Of a stretch of DNA of 64,000 nt, positions 35,400 through 48,345 are shown piece by piece; within the stretch, counting starts at the first letter, position 1; each line of letters starts with the position of its first letter. The notes under the pieces were generated by a model. It ran no database searches. It saw only the letters and a list, made by a program, of their open reading frames with translations, and was not told where the DNA came from. Location of the stretch: the NCBI GenBank assembly GCA_963989385.1, contig OZ022510.1, forward strand, positions 37,081,448 to 37,145,447. The letters are read 5' to 3'. This DNA comes from Ctena decussata (Eukaryota; Mollusca; Bivalvia; Lucinida; Lucinidae). The translations under genes and the position numbers were made by a program.

Positions 35400-36250
35400 G
35401 CCATACACATCATCTTTATGCGCCCGTGACGATAGTCAGGGGGCATTAAAATTTGCCCCTGTCTGTCCGTCTGTCTGTCTGTCCGTCACGCTTTATGGTA
35501 TAGAGTTTGCGTAATCAACTCCTCCCACAATTTTAAATTCATCTTTTCCAAACTTTGCATACATGTTGTGGATATGTTAAAGATGTGCATGTGGATTTCT
35601 GATGGAGCTCAAATTAATTTTGACAGAATGACGGCCTTTTGAACTTAGTTATATTTAGGTAAATTTTTGTACCGTAGGGTATAGAGTTTGTGTAATCAAC
35701 TCCTCCCACAGTTTTCAATGGATCTTTTTCAAACTTTGCATACATGTTACGAACATATTGAAGATGTGCATGTGGATTTTTGTTGGACCCAAAATTAGTT
35801 TTGACAGAATTAGGCCTTTTGAACTTTGTCATTTTAGGCAAGTTTTTGCATTGTAGGGTATAGAGTTTGTGTAATCAACCACTCCCACAGTTTTTAATTG
35901 ATCTTTTTCAAACCTTGCATGCTTGCTGTGAATGTATTGAAGATGTGCATGTTGGTTTTTGTTGGACCTAGAATTAATTTTGACAGAATTACGGTCTTTT
36001 GAACTTAGTCATTCTACGGAATTTTTGCATTGTACGGTATGGAGTTTATCAACTTGCTCCACAGTTTTCGATGGATCTTTTTCAAACCTTGCCTACATAT
36101 TGTGGACAGTGAAGATATGCATGAGGCATTTTGATAGATCTGGAATTAATTTTGACAGAATCACAGCCTTTTTAACTTAGTCATTTTGGGCAATTTTTTA
36201 CATGGTGGGTATGTTTTCAATGGATTCTTTGTAGGGGCTTTATGGATATA
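35400..36250. repeat. ~178-bp tandem repeat array (4 units)
   Basis: Units carry 'ggtatagagtttgtgtaatc' and 'aattttgacagaatt', at about 35500, 35678, 35856 and 36035, each slightly diverged. A 'gtctgtccgtctgtctg' run precedes them, as in other tandem-core elements of the window. Confidence 0.8.
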
Positions 36251-36416
36251 CACGTCATGTGACAGGCGCTGCACGGTGGCATCATTAGTGTCTTACAGAC
36301 ACAATTTTCTAGTTTCCCTTTCAAACTTTTGGGGTGTAGCGACACTGTAGAAGTTAAATACAGAAACGCGCGTCTGTCGCACTAAATTTGGCATGGATAC
36401 CTTTATATTCTAAACA

Positions 36417-36638
36417 GGGGCCGTATTTATAAAACTACTTAAGTGGTTGCTATGCTGTTGCTAGGGCTGAATTCTATGAAGGAGAAATCCTACAACTATG
36501 AAATTTGCTCTGGAGGAGCAGTCTTACAAAGACTGTTCCTCCAGACTAAATTTCATAGTTGTAGGGAATCTCCTTTACAGATATTTTGCCTTAGCAACAG
36601 CATAGCAACCACTTAAGTCGTTTTATGAATACGGCCCC
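36417..36638. mobile_element. Palindromic MITE 'ggggccgtatttataaaac', copy 2
   Basis: The ends 'ggggccgtatttataaaact' and 'gttttatgaatacggcccc'-like right arm match the copy at 10228. Confidence 0.85.
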
Positions 36639-36925
36639 AGATGTAGATCTCAGTGCGGTATTCTACATGTTTGAAGAGACTTTTTGTATTCTGCTTTGCT
36701 CATATACATGTATAACGGAATTAAATGAGAACTTTTGCTTTATGGGGTCACATTTGCAGTCGTAAAAGGATCTTTTATTACGATTTTACCAGACATATTT
36801 TCATATTTAATTTACATTACTGCATGTGCATAAAGATTTTATAATTTTTTAGTTTTTGGAAAAAAAGAAGTCTCATTATTTTTCTTGTTTCACTTTTTCC
36901 TTTTCCGCCTTTGCCCAAACACTAG

Positions 36926-36994
36926 ACATAGATGACAATTACAGAGAGAAGTCCGTCCATGAAGCAAGCACATTGGCTGTTTCACACGTTATGG
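36926..36994 (+). pseudogene. Exon-like segment, copy 1
   Basis: The frame DIDDNYREKSVHEASTLAVS, then HVM, lies between 'caaacactag' and a good donor 'gtgagt', phase 1-1. A diverged copy lies at 40224-40297. I do not recognise the protein and found no flanking exon that joins it. It may be an exon of an unseen gene or a relic. Confidence 0.3.
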
Positions 36995-37244
36995 GTGAGT
37001 ACTGCCCGAAGCTAATTGAGAGAACTGCAGGATCAAGTTAACGTAAAGGGGGCGGGGGCAGACAATCTCCAATAAGCTAAGATTCACTTCGGTCCCAGGA
37101 ATAACTTGGCTGACAAGGGTTTGCTGATTTGAGTATTTAAAGTACGCAAATGGCTTAAGGTCCCTTTTCATGCGATGCCGATCATTTTTCAATTTTTCAG
37201 TCTTTAGCACTATGACTCACTGCTGTGGTTCGTGCCTCGTTCTG

Positions 37245-37370
37245 GGTTCGAGGTTATAAAACTTGAGAATAATCTCTAACTCAAAATAAAGCACACTGAT
37301 TGGCTGCTTCCGAGCAAATAGTGCTTTATTTTGAATTTGAGAATGTACCCCAGTTTTATAACCTCCGGGC
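37245..37370. repeat. Palindromic repeat
   Basis: The arms 'ggttataaaacttgagaata' and 'ccagttttataacct', with inner 'aaaataaagcac' and 'gtgctttatttt'. Confidence 0.75.
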
Positions 37371-39402
37371 CTGATCGCATGTGAGAAAGCCAAGCTCTGC
37401 TAAAAGGAGGTCATGTGGATTTTCCCCGGCTCCTCCGATTTTCGCCTGCTTTTGATGAAAGGGCCGTAAAACCCTTAAAAACGTGTCAGCTTTCAGTCAA
37501 AGAATGTTATTACAACTGACCGAAGATATCGATATTGGTTACAAATTGATACTGATTTTAGCAGCCAGCGTGTTTCCCTTAGAAGGCTTTGTCTTTGCTA
37601 TCTCTGAAAATTTGTTGTTTTGTACATGTGTCCTCTGCAATACATGCAATTTATGACCAGAGGATGGTTTTACCCGTCTGTTGGAGTTTCTATAGAAGAA
37701 CCCAAAAGATGAATGAATATAAAAGATAATACTTTCTAAATTCTCAGTATGCATGATAGTCGTCGCTTGTAAGGGTGCATATCGGCTTGTGCGAACAGGG
37801 GATAGTCAGATCAGCCCTTTGGTGTCTAACACGCAGTTGCTGCCCCGCCAAATACAATCTAGAATAATATGCGTTTTAAACGCGAAGAATGGAAGAAAGA
37901 CAATGACAAATTTGTGCTGGTTTATCTAGCAGAGAGCCGTTTGAAATGAAAAAAAAAAAACAACAACAAAAACCTTTGCTCTCGACAGCCCTCAGTTTCT
38001 GCCCACGTCAAAAGATGGCATTTAAAAACCTGCACTGAGCATATTTAACAGGCACTCGAGACTGAAATCCCATTCTACAAAGATCAATATCTTTGATAAC
38101 GCCTAAAGATTGGTTAACACGGCGACACATGCTGCATGACACATGTGTTATGCAGCATGTGTCATAGCGTAAACATTCAAAAAGCATTTAAGGCATGACG
38201 CAGACATTTTCTGAAGGAATAGTAGAGTTATCTCCACACTATTTCATCGTATCATATTGGCTTTAGATTATGTGATTTGCTTTAGACAGACATCAACAGA
38301 ACATCAATGACATCAGTAGAATATTATCTTGACGGCACTAGCATTACTGGCGTAATTTTTTGACGTTTTGAGACGTTAGACGGTGTAACGTCTCTTTTTT
38401 TGTCAGGAAGGTTGGGAGAGTTTGAATAAAACGAATACCTTTTTCGGCGTTTCTGAGAGTTAGAATCGAAATAGTTCAGCTCTAGCATTGAATTGTTGAG
38501 TAATAATTCACTGTTTGTCGGTCCGTTGTAGGAAGATATATCACTCGCGCTCCGCGCTTGTGTTATGATCTACTTTACAACTGACCTGAACAATATAACG
38601 CTAGAGCTGATCTATTTCTTTGTAAGTTCTATAGAAACCTCAGTGTTTATTTCTAAAGAAATGATAGGGCATATAATGACTATTATTTTGATACCATAAA
38701 TGCATATCTAATGTTATTGATAGCTTTTCATAGTTGACTAAACAGAAAAATATATCCAAAAATAAATCAAAATTAGACAGAAATGGCTAAGTCAAATACA
38801 AAAATTAGTATGTTCTCATACGTGTCTAGTTTTATATGCACTTAAAACAAATTGTATATGTCTTTCTTTCGATGTGAGAAGATTCATGAAATTTTGAAAC
38901 CAATAAAATAGTTTTTGAGTCCCTAAATTGCAGATAGTCTGTACGAGAGTCATCCAATAGGTCTTGCAAACAGCTAAATTTCAGCCAAATGATAAGCAAA
39001 AATGAATCAAGCAGCCCACATTCCCCCATTACATCATTCTTTTTTTTTTCTAATCAACAATTTTCAGAAACGTCATGATCTTGCAAATTCCGTTGCCAGG
39101 CAACGGAAGAATACTTACATGAGGGGTGCGGCGGCGGCTTCCAGTCATCTGTTAAGAATCCCTTAGCTTAGTTCATAACGCATGCAAATATCTGAATTTT
39201 GCTGGGAGACCGAAGTATGTATATGGTACCAAAGTTAAGATATTGCCGTCAGTCAAGGTATTATTATTTTTCCAAGGAAGATCACCATGTTTCTAGGCAA
39301 CGCCAATATAATATAAAATAAGTACCTCAAGAAGATGTGTTCACAGCAAATGAAGTAGTTTCTAAAATGACATTTATTTGTTTTCAAAAAGTAGTCGCGA
39401 GA
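37371..39402. other. Intergenic, no gene seen
   Basis: Contains a small hairpin near 38115-38165 ('acacatgctgcat'/'atgcagcatgtgt') and a mariner-type end at about 38934 ('gtacgagagtcatccaatag'). No coding support. Confidence 0.5.
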
Positions 39403-39630
39403 CAAGGGCGTAGCTACGTATACGGCAAATACGCAAGTGCGTATTGAAATTTTGTCAAAATTGACAAAATTTCAAAACGCACCTGCATATTTGCATGCTG
39501 AAATATTATAAATTCGACAAGATTTCAATACCAATTACCAAAGTGGCTGAAATACTAGCTTTCCTTTCAAGAAGTATAGCATAAAACATGGTTGTGCGTA
39601 TCATGAAATTGCCCCTAGTTACGCCCCTGG
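39403..39630. mobile_element. MITE 'gggcgtagctac', copy 1
   Basis: The ends are 'aagggcgtagctacg' and 'ctagttacgcccctgg', with a central 'attttgtcaaaattgacaaa' palindrome. Other copies lie at 44023-44251 (inverted) and 55690-55933. Confidence 0.8.
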
Positions 39631-39904
39631 CGAGACGCTAAAATGTAGAAATTAAAGAAAGTGTTAGCTGCGAGCCTTGTTTAATACCGTTTTCAGCCTT
39701 TAAAAACCAGAAGAAAAGATTTAAAACTAGGAATTTTCTAGAATTCTGTAATATTCTTTTGTTGCCTAGTAACCACATTTGTCCGATAATGTGTAATGAT
39801 AACTGTCTCTTAAATACAATTGACTCATTTTAGAACACGAATTCTTGTAATAATTTTAAATATATGTGGGGATTTTCTTTCCCTCGCCTCTTGTAAAATG
39901 CGTC

Positions 39905-40097
39905 GTTGACTCAGATCAGCCTTAGCATCCACCCAATCTGATCAGGCTCTTTTCTAAGCGCTTAAATGGTAGCTAAGGGTTTAAGCTACGTCCGTGCAGA
40001 CAGCGAAGGCTCTGATCAGACTGGGCGGAACCCCAGGCTGACCTGAGTCTGCGCTGGCCGCACAACCACTGGTTTTGGTTTTCTCCTGTCGTGGCTC
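39905..40097. mobile_element. Palindromic MITE, copy 3 (left end truncated)
   Basis: It starts within the left arm at 'gactcagatcagcct' and ends 'ttctcctgtcgtggctca'. Confidence 0.8.
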
Positions 40098-40223
40098 ATA
40101 TATTTTCATATTTCTTTCTTAGTTCGGCATGTACATCAAGATTTTATGATTTCATATTTTCGAAGAAAATAAATATTTTGTTGTTTTTAACTTCTACCTT
40201 CTCCATGTGTGCCCAAATCCTAG

Positions 40224-40297
40224 GCTTAAATGGCATTTACCATGTTTACATAAAGGAGTCCATCGCTGAAGCAAGCGGCTCTTTCAGGCGTTGTGAC
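40224..40297 (+). pseudogene. Exon-like segment, copy 2 (decayed)
   Basis: The sequence matches the segment at 36926 (shared 'gaagcaagc' core and similar upstream pyrimidine tract and 'gtgcccaaa' context), but the donor is lost and the frame ends at a stop (40298-40300). The upstream 100 bp also align, so a larger block was duplicated about 3.3 kb apart. Confidence 0.35.
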
Positions 40298-40856
40298 TGA
40301 TTACAACCCTGGACCCGAAGCATAATATTCAGGAATTTTATGAGCAGGTACGGAAAATAGAGAGGCGCCGTAGTCGAGTGGTTAGAATAGCTCGATTATT
40401 GTGAGGAAAGTCACCGGCATATTTTGATATAACTTCACACAAATCCTTAGTGTGACAATATCTTGGATAAATTCGCGACCCAGCATTTAAGAGGCAAGGT
40501 CTAGGTCACAGTTGCTGTTTAAGAAAAAAAAACTTTGTCATTCCTCAAGCACCTTTATTTATGGACCGATTTTGATAAAACTTTAAACAAATATGTCTAA
40601 ACACATTTCTCATCTAGTGAGGCATATGGCAGGGACAGTCACCTTCAGTGATTGTCTAGTTTTTTATTTTTATTTTTATTTTTTTAATTTTTATTTATTT
40701 ATTCATTTTATCATTATTATTTTCATGAACGCGGTTGCCATGAAGACCTAAGTTGTCACATTTTTTACGAAAATTGTAAACTTTGAATGTTAGAAGTGCA
40801 TATACATCGTTTTTATTTTCGTATTTTAAAGTATTAACCTAGCTCAGACTTCATTT

Positions 40857-41093
40857 GAGCCGCGACGCGAGAAAACCAACAATGTGGTTATGCGGCCAGT
40901 GCAGACTCAGATCAGCCTTGGCATCTAACCAGTCAGATCAGACTCTTCGCTAAGCGCTCAAAGCGAGGCTAAGAGTCTAAGCTACCTCCATGCGGACAGC
41001 ATAGACTCTGATCAGACTGGGCGGATGCCCAGGCTGATCTGAGTCTGCGCTGGGCGCACAACCACATTGTTGGTTTTGTCATGTCCCGGCTCA
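40857..41093. mobile_element. Palindromic MITE, copy 4
   Basis: Both ends intact: 'gagccgcgacgcgagaaaac' and 'ggttttgtcatgtcccggct'. Confidence 0.85.
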
Positions 41094-41909
41094 TTTGTTT
41101 GATATTTTACGGCTTTTTTCCACACCTACTCAAAAACTGTGTTCGATCCGGTCGAAACTATTTTACCTGTTATTCGTACGGAGGCTTCCATTATGTTTTC
41201 TGCACAATACTGGCCAGCCCAAAATCGAATTAGCAGCTCTAGAAAAGACGTCACGATTGAAATATGTTTGGCCACATTTGACGGCCATTTTGAAATTGAA
41301 AGAGATTTTGCCGCTTTTGTATAGATGCTAAAATGATTTTTTTAGTTGTGGTTTAAACTTTATTTCTTTCGTATAACAAACAAACATTCAATGGACATTA
41401 TGACATAAATACAAAAATATTATACAAAAGGGATACAGAAGGAAGTCAAAAGACTTATTTGAATCTGTATCCCTCAATAATACAATAACACAGAATATAC
41501 TACTATCTATCGTGTTTGTCAACTGATTTTTATCTATTTTATCATATTATCTTAGTATCTTCTGTTTATATGTGCATACGCACATGCGGGGGCATCACAA
41601 GTATTGATGCTCCCACATGTGTGTACACACATTTTGATTTTTGATAAGATAGATGAAAAAGAAAGAAAAGAAGATAAAATGTTACCAGGGTTTTACAAAG
41701 AGTCCAAATAGAGCTCCACGGGGAATGGAGTTCAGCATATCTCTTTGGCTTTGTATGCAGTAAGGAGTTTTAAGTATTCTATTCAGGTTGCCCTATATAA
41801 ATATGTAGCTGTAAGAAGGTCACTCTTATTTTCAACAATCTCAGGCAGGTTTTCTGACTGACTAAAAGCATATGCCAATAATATATTAGAAATGATGTTT
41901 CAGATATTT

Positions 41910-42735
41910 GACTCAAAATCGTTTGGATTTAATTATGAAGTCATGCACCGCTAGGAATATTTTCTTATTATCAGAGTCTGTTAATTCGGAACTACCATGA
42001 AGAAGAATATCAAGTGTTGGGTGACAAATCAATGAGATGGTGTTGACAAGTTCAACTCGCTGATTCCTATATCGGTGGCAGTCTAGAAGAAAATGTTTAC
42101 TATCCTCGACAGCTCCACATTCGCATAGAGGACTGTCTACAATATTTTTTGAGAAAAGATGCTGTCTTAATGAACTGCAATTCAATCTCAGTCGCGCATG
42201 ATGTATCTGTCCTGTTCTTTTACCATCAAAGAAAAAGGATGGCGGGGATCTGACATTAGATTGAAGTTCATTTTTGAAAGCTGCTACTGAAGTTGTATTT
42301 CTCTTATCTTCAGACAGTTCATTCCAGCTACGCGTGACGGTAGAAAAGACTTATAATATAACTGTGAGATGGCATGAACAGTCTGTAGGTTCGAGACATT
42401 ACGCAAGTTATATGTTGTTGTACTACCAACAGTAGGTGGTACGAGGGAAGACAAAAAGTCTGGCGTAAGATCGTTTTGCATTTTATAGTACAGTATTAAC
42501 TTGTGCTTTTCTCTACGGGATGCTAGAGATTCCCAACCAGTTTCCAAAAGAAGGGAGTGGATAGAGACTAGTTTGGTTGCTCCTGTGACAATGCGCGCTG
42601 CCTCATTTTGGATTTGTTCTAACTCATTTGCTTCATATTGGGTACAGTTGTCCCAGACAACATCGGCATACTCAAGAAGTGGTCTAATAAATGAAATGTA
42701 AATTGTTTGAAGTTGAAGTTTTTTTAGTTGAAGGT
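41910..42735 (-). mobile_element. Non-LTR retrotransposon (LINE) 3' fragment, frameshifted
   Basis: On the minus strand the frame reads LQTIYISFIRPLLEYADVVW, then ETGWESLASRREKHKLILYY. After one frameshift near 42340 it reads RLRLNCSSLRQHLFSKNIVD and SPLCECGAVEDSKHFLLDCH. This matches the C-terminal part of reverse-transcriptase polyproteins of jockey/CR1-type LINEs (thumb region and the C-terminal 'C.CG..E...H.L..C' motif). The 5' two thirds are missing, as usual for dead-on-arrival copies. The LINE 3' UTR may extend to about 41350. Confidence 0.85.
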
Positions 42736-43157
42736 CTGGGCCCAGTTGTTCAAAGCATCATTAGCCTAACGAGCTCGTAAAGAGGTCAATTCGTTAAGTG
42801 ATTTACGACTTTATAGCCAAATACAGTACAGTGATATTTTGATATTTGCAATGCAAGAGCTTATCACATTTTTTCATCAAAAGATATTGGCATATTTGAG
42901 ATATTATCGTTTGAAATGTTAATGTCTCGTTAACTAACCAGGTCGTTAGTTTTGAAGAATTTGGCCCTGGCCTTCAAGACTGGGTGCCTGCCTTTCGCAC
43001 AGGGGAATGGATTGGAGATGGGGGTCGTGTGTTCGATTCGCAATGGATGGCTACATGAAATCAGTTTCTTCACTTCAATAGACCAGGTAACCACCCAGTG
43101 ATGGTCGGTGATTACAGTAATACTGCCGGAATGCCTGTAGTGGTTCTATACCTTTTT

Positions 43158-43878
43158 AAAGGACCTCTAACGGTTGTAATGTTAATTTGCCTATAAAAAT
43201 AGTCAAAATTAAATTTTTGATATACCCAAGAATTTCTCTTGAAATTTGTTGCTCTCAGCTTCCCCTAACTGGCCATGAATTTAGTTTCTGATTATTTTGC
43301 ACATAGACTTCAATTTTTGGTGGAAAAAGCCAAATTTTGTAATTAAACGTAATGGAAACAGGAAAAGTTTTTTAAAGATACTTTTCCCCCCGTGCCTCAG
43401 CTAGCCACTTTGCATGTATGTGTGTACTATCATAATACACATTATATGTGAGTGGCTTGCTGAGGCACGGGGGGAAAAGATAGTCTACAGCTGAAAACTG
43501 AAAAAGTGGGTGGGGTACTTACACCCTTTATATCTAAAAATAGGCTAAAGTCCTTAGTACTGAAAAAATATTGCATAATATCAGTAACAGTAGTGTGTAT
43601 GTCTGTTTTAGCATAGTTGTCAATTAAGATTTCGATATCTTAGAAAACCAAATAAATGGACTTATTTTCAGAGACTGAAAAATTCACATACCCCTCTTGA
43701 TAAAATTGGTCAATGTTAGTCTAGAGGCATGATAATTTTTCAAAATCACTGTTGAAATGTATTTATAGTACACAAGGCTACATATTAATGCCAAATATTT
43801 CAACTTTTGCTGCCCGAGGAAGGTGCAGTAATTTGTCGAAAAATGGGCAAATATGCATTAATACTGTCAGAGGTCCTT
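43158..43878 (+). mobile_element. 721-bp DNA element, copy 1
   Basis: The ends 'aaaggacctctaacggttgt' and 'atactgtcagaggtcctt' are inverted. The interior has an imperfect palindrome with 'cccccgtgcctcagctagcc' and 'gcttgctgaggcacgggggg'. No transposase frame. Confidence 0.85.
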
Positions 43879-44022
43879 GGAAAAATATACATGAGCATCC
43901 AAAACTCTACACACACCGAGGTGATGTGTCTGCATGGTATTGTACTCCTAACTGTGGCCTCGCTCACAAAAAAACGCGATTGGAAAACTATTTATTTTTT
44001 TTTAAAACCGAGTGCTAGATTC

Positions 44023-44251
44023 CAGGGGCGTAGCTAGGGGCAATTTCATAATACGCACAACCATGTTTTATTCTCTACTTCTTGAAAGGGAAAGCTAGTA
44101 TTTCAGCCACTTTGGTAATTGGTATTGAAATCTTGTCTAATTTATAAATTTTCAGCATGCAAATATGCAGGTGCGTTTTGAAATTTTGTCAATTTTGACA
44201 AAATTTCAATACGCACTTGCGTATTTGTCGTATAGGTAGCTACGCCCTTGG
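44023..44251. mobile_element. MITE 'gggcgtagctac', copy 2
   Basis: Reverse orientation to the copy at 39403; ends 'caggggcgtagctagg' and 'gtagctacgcccttgg'. Confidence 0.8.
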
Positions 44252-44381
44252 ATTCATAAGCATTGTTGTTTTGTTTGTTTTTTAATTCCGGTTGTAATGA
44301 CACCCAAAGTTGCTGCATCATTTCATACAAACAAAAACAAACTGGTATATGTTATCAAAACGTTGTTACTAGTTATTAGAT

Positions 44382-46075
44382 GAACAAGAATTCCGCGGAA
44401 TGCGGTGTCTCGCTGGCGCTTTGTCACAAAAGAGAGCTGAATTAGTAGACACAGTGCAAATTTTGAAAGGTAAGTTAACCCTATCATTAGGTCAAGATGC
44501 TACATTAATGACAGTTTTCAGATTCACCATTCAGATGTATGTAAGTCCCACATTTTATGGCTCTAACCTTTATCATTTCTAAGAAGCAAGAGCTTGAGGC
44601 AATGTTGCAAAGTCAAAGAATCTTTCAATGTCGGTCAAAAGACAATATCCATGGTGACTGAGCTCTACTCTTCCAGATCTTTGCATGACCCAAGTCTCAT
44701 GGCTCTAGCCCTTATATGTTTTGAGAAACAGAGCTTAACGTGAAAATAAGACCAATAAAAGCATCGCAAACAACTGCGTGATACCCCGCCACTGCAAACC
44801 TTTTTCACACACCGATTTTTCCAGATTTATGCATGTATATAGACGGGGGCAGGGGGAGATAACTCCCATGGGGTAAATTTGAGCATCACTGGAGGCTTTC
44901 ATCACTCTGATCATTTGCTGAAAGTTTCAGAAAAATTGCTTCAAACTATGATTTTATATGGAATTTTTCATGAATTTATACATGTATATAGTCCCAGGGC
45001 AGGGGCAGATAACCCCTGATGATAAAATTTCAGTGCTCATAAAAAGCTTTTGTTACTTCGATCATGTTTGTGAAGTTTCATCATGATACTCAAAGTAGTA
45101 AAGGAACTAGAGGCCAGAAACCATTTTTTGTACATTGACAAGTGCCATAACTAACGAAATTTGCCCATTAACAATCCCAAGCGAGACATTCTCGGTACAA
45201 ATGCATAATCAAAATTTGAAGGAAATCCATTAATAGATACTTAAGTTATCGAACGGAAACGAAGTGCGGACGGACGGACGGACGTACGTACTACGGACGG
45301 ACGGACGGACAGACACACGGGTGGCCAACGTGAAAACATAACACCCCGCCACTAACGTGTGGCGGGGTATAAAAATTACAAAGTTGGTGAACCATAAAAA
45401 GTAGGTCAAGACTCAGTATTGATGGTAGCTTTCAGCTTTACATTCCCAGCTGTATGCAAGACCCAAGTTTCATGACCCTAGCCCTTATACTTCTTGAGTA
45501 ACAGAGTAAACGCTAAAACTAGACAAAAAGTTGCCATTCTGGTGAACCGTAAAATGTAGGCCAAGACCCAATATTGGTGACGACTTTAAGCTCTATTTTT
45601 TCCAGATGTATGCATGACCCAAGTTTTATGGCTCTTATATTACCTCTTGAGAAACAGCTAAACAAGAAAACTTGACAAAAAATTCCAAAGTCGGTGAACC
45701 GTAAAATGTAGGTCAAGACTCAATATTGATGATGGATTTACGCTCTACTCTTCCAGATGTATGCATGACTTAAGTTTCATGTCTCTAGCTCTTATAGTTC
45801 TTGAGAAATAGAGCTAAACGCAAAAACTCGACAAAAACTTGCAAAGTCAGTGAACGTTAAGGCCCAATATTGATGACGGCTTTATGCTCTACTTTTCCAG
45901 ACGTATGCATGACCCATGTTTCATGACTCCAGCCTTTACAGTTTCTGAGGAAATGAGCTTAACGCAAAAAAAAATCAACAACAGTTTACGCCGACGCCGC
46001 CGCCGACGATACCGGAAATGCAATACATATGCCTCACCTCTGCTTCGCAGGCGAGACAAAAACTAACAACCTAGC
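44382..46075. mobile_element. Tandem-core element near 45 kb
   Basis: It contains a 'cggacggacgg' run at about 45263-45312 and 'acgtgtggcggggta' at 45355, followed by about four units of ~155 bp with 'ttccagatgtatgcatgacc' and 'gtaaaatgtaggccaagacc' up to 45960. The end reads 'cgccgacgccgccgccgacg'. Two adjacent elements are possible. Confidence 0.6.
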
Positions 46076-46166
46076 TTCAAGACACGTGTTTCAAACTTTT
46101 CGGCATTAAAACGATTTTCTCCTTTATCTTACTCCCTCAATGACTGCATCCCCATATAAAATAGGT

Positions 46167-46889
46167 AAAGGACCTCTGACAGTATCAATGCATATTTGCC
46201 CATTTTTCGACAAATTACTGCACCTTCCTCGGGCAGCAAAAGTTGAAATATTTGACATTAATATGTAGCCTTGTGTACTATAAAGACATTTTAACAGTGA
46301 TTTTGAAAAATTATCATGCCTCTAGACTAACATAGACCAATTTTATCAAGAGGGGTATGTGAATTTTTCAGTCTCTGAAAATAAGTCCATTTATTTGGTT
46401 TTCTAAGATATCAAAATCTTAATTGATAACTATGCTAAAACTGACGTACACACTACTGTTACTGATATTATGCAATATTTTTTCAGTACTAAGGACTTTA
46501 GCCTATTTTTAGATATAAAGGGTGTAAGTACCCCACCCACTTTTTCAGTTTTTCAGCTGTACACTATCTTTTCCCCCCGTGCCTCAGCAAGCCACTCACA
46601 TATAATGTGTATTATGATAGTACACACATACATGCAAAGTGGCTAGCTGAGGCACGGGGGGGGGGAAGTATCTTTAAAAAACTTTTCCTGTTTCCATTAC
46701 GTTTAATTACAAAATTTGGCTTTTCCACCAAAAATTGAAGTCTATGTGCAAAGTAATCAGAAATTAAATTCATGGCCAGTTAGGGGAAGTTGAGAGCAAC
46801 AAATTTCAAGAGAAATTCTTTGGCATATCAAAAATTTAATTTTGACTATTTTTATAGGCAAATTAACATTACAACCGTCAGAGGTCCTT
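46167..46889 (-). mobile_element. 723-bp DNA element, copy 2 (inverted)
   Basis: This is the reverse complement of the element at 43158 over its whole length, with few differences and a longer G-run in the palindrome. Confidence 0.85.
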
Positions 46890-47267
46890 CTCTTCGGTCA
46901 TCTCATCACTGTTAACATGGTTAAGCCCATGAGTTGACCGAAGAAAACTTAGCTACTCTATATGGGGATGCCCCCATATGTTGCCTGCAAAACATCGGCG
47001 AAAGCAGCGCTGTAGTAGTTCTGAAGAAGAAATGGCTTCTATGTTTTTGAAATTAGCTCTGAATTTTGGACTGCTTTTGCCGGCTCAAGGGGCGGGGAGG
47101 GTGGGGCGGCTGGAGGAGTGGGTTGGAAGAAAAAGGTCTATGGACTTGTTAATTGAAATGATTAGCAGCTACATGCAATGTGTCCTTGCGATGTCAATCA
47201 AAGGAGAATTAAAGGTGCAGTATAATGCAGAAACTAGATATTGCAGAATATACATACTAGAAAAATT

Positions 47268-47490
47268 ATACCACAACAAAGTAGCATGTGCGCCCTGCGA
47301 AGACTCAGATCAGCCTGGGCATCCGCCCAGTCTGATCAGAGTCTTTGCTGTCCACAAGGAGGAAGCTAAGTCCCATAGCGAACCTTCAATGGCACACCGA
47401 AGACTCTGATCATGAAGGGCGCCTGCTAAGGCTAATCTGAGTCTGCGCAGGGCGAAAATGCCACTTTGTTGGTTTTCGTGTCGCGGCTCA
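47268..47490. mobile_element. Palindromic MITE, copy 5
   Basis: Left end worn ('caacaaagtagcatgtgcgc'); right end 'ggttttcgtgtcgcggctca'. Confidence 0.8.
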
Positions 47491-47534
47491 AAATATGTCA
47501 AATTGTGATCAATAAATCACAACAAACCAGTATT

Positions 47535-48345
47535 CTAATGCACTTACGTATGTAACGCGACGTCTGATTGGATAACGTCAAAAATTTGCGACAGTATATC
47601 ATGCGATATACTGTCGGAAACCCGACATCATTACGTAACGTCGCTTCTCATTGGTTGACGTCTGGTTTTACGTCGCTGAAAGTGTTTACGTTGGGCGCAA
47701 AGTAGCACAATTTTAAAGGTGAACATGTGAAAAGTGCATTAGAATGGTGATAACTGTATTGAAAATTGTCATTTGGGGAGGTAAATCGTCGGTTTTATGG
47801 TCGCAAATTCCGTTTTACGGCTCCGCTGACGCGTCGCCGTAAAACGAAATTTGCGACCATAAAACCGGCGCGTCGCCGTAAAACGACATTTGCGACCATA
47901 AAACCGACGATTTACCTCCCCAAATGACAATTTTGAATACAGTTATCCCCTAAATCTAATGCACTTACGTATATAACGCGACGTCTGATGGGATAGCGTC
48001 AAAAATTTGCGACAGTATATTCTGCGATATACTGTCGCAAACCCGACGTCATTACGTAACGTTGCTTCTAATTGGCTGACGTTTGGTTTTTACGTTGCTG
48101 ACAACGCTTGAAATGTGTGCAAACTAGTACATTGCAAAAGGTAGAAATGTAGAAAAGTGCATTAGAATTGGGATAACTGTATTGAAAATTGTCATTTGGG
48201 GAGTTAAATCGTCGGTTTCATGGTCGCAAATTGCGTTTTACGGCTCCGCTGGCGCGTCGCCGTAAAACGAAATTTTCGACCATAAAACCGACGATTTACC
48301 TCCCCAAATGACAATTTTGAGGACAGTTATCCCCTAAATGATCGA
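47535..48345. repeat. Duplicated palindrome block (two ~400-bp units)
   Basis: Units start at about 47537 and 47960 with 'taatgcacttacgtat'. Each has a small palindrome ('gacagtatat'/'atatactgtc') and a larger one ('ttgtcatttggggaggtaaa' against 'tttacctccccaaatgacaa') around a CG-rich centre with 'ttttacggctccgct'. Confidence 0.85.

Noticed and set aside
40372..40420. tRNA-Ser/Leu-like start 'gccgtagtcgagtggttaga'
   Set aside because: Only the D-arm portion is present; the rest runs into an unrelated repeat.
46978..47409. 143-codon open frame on the plus strand
   Set aside because: Its second half is a palindromic MITE and there is no splice context or recognisable protein.
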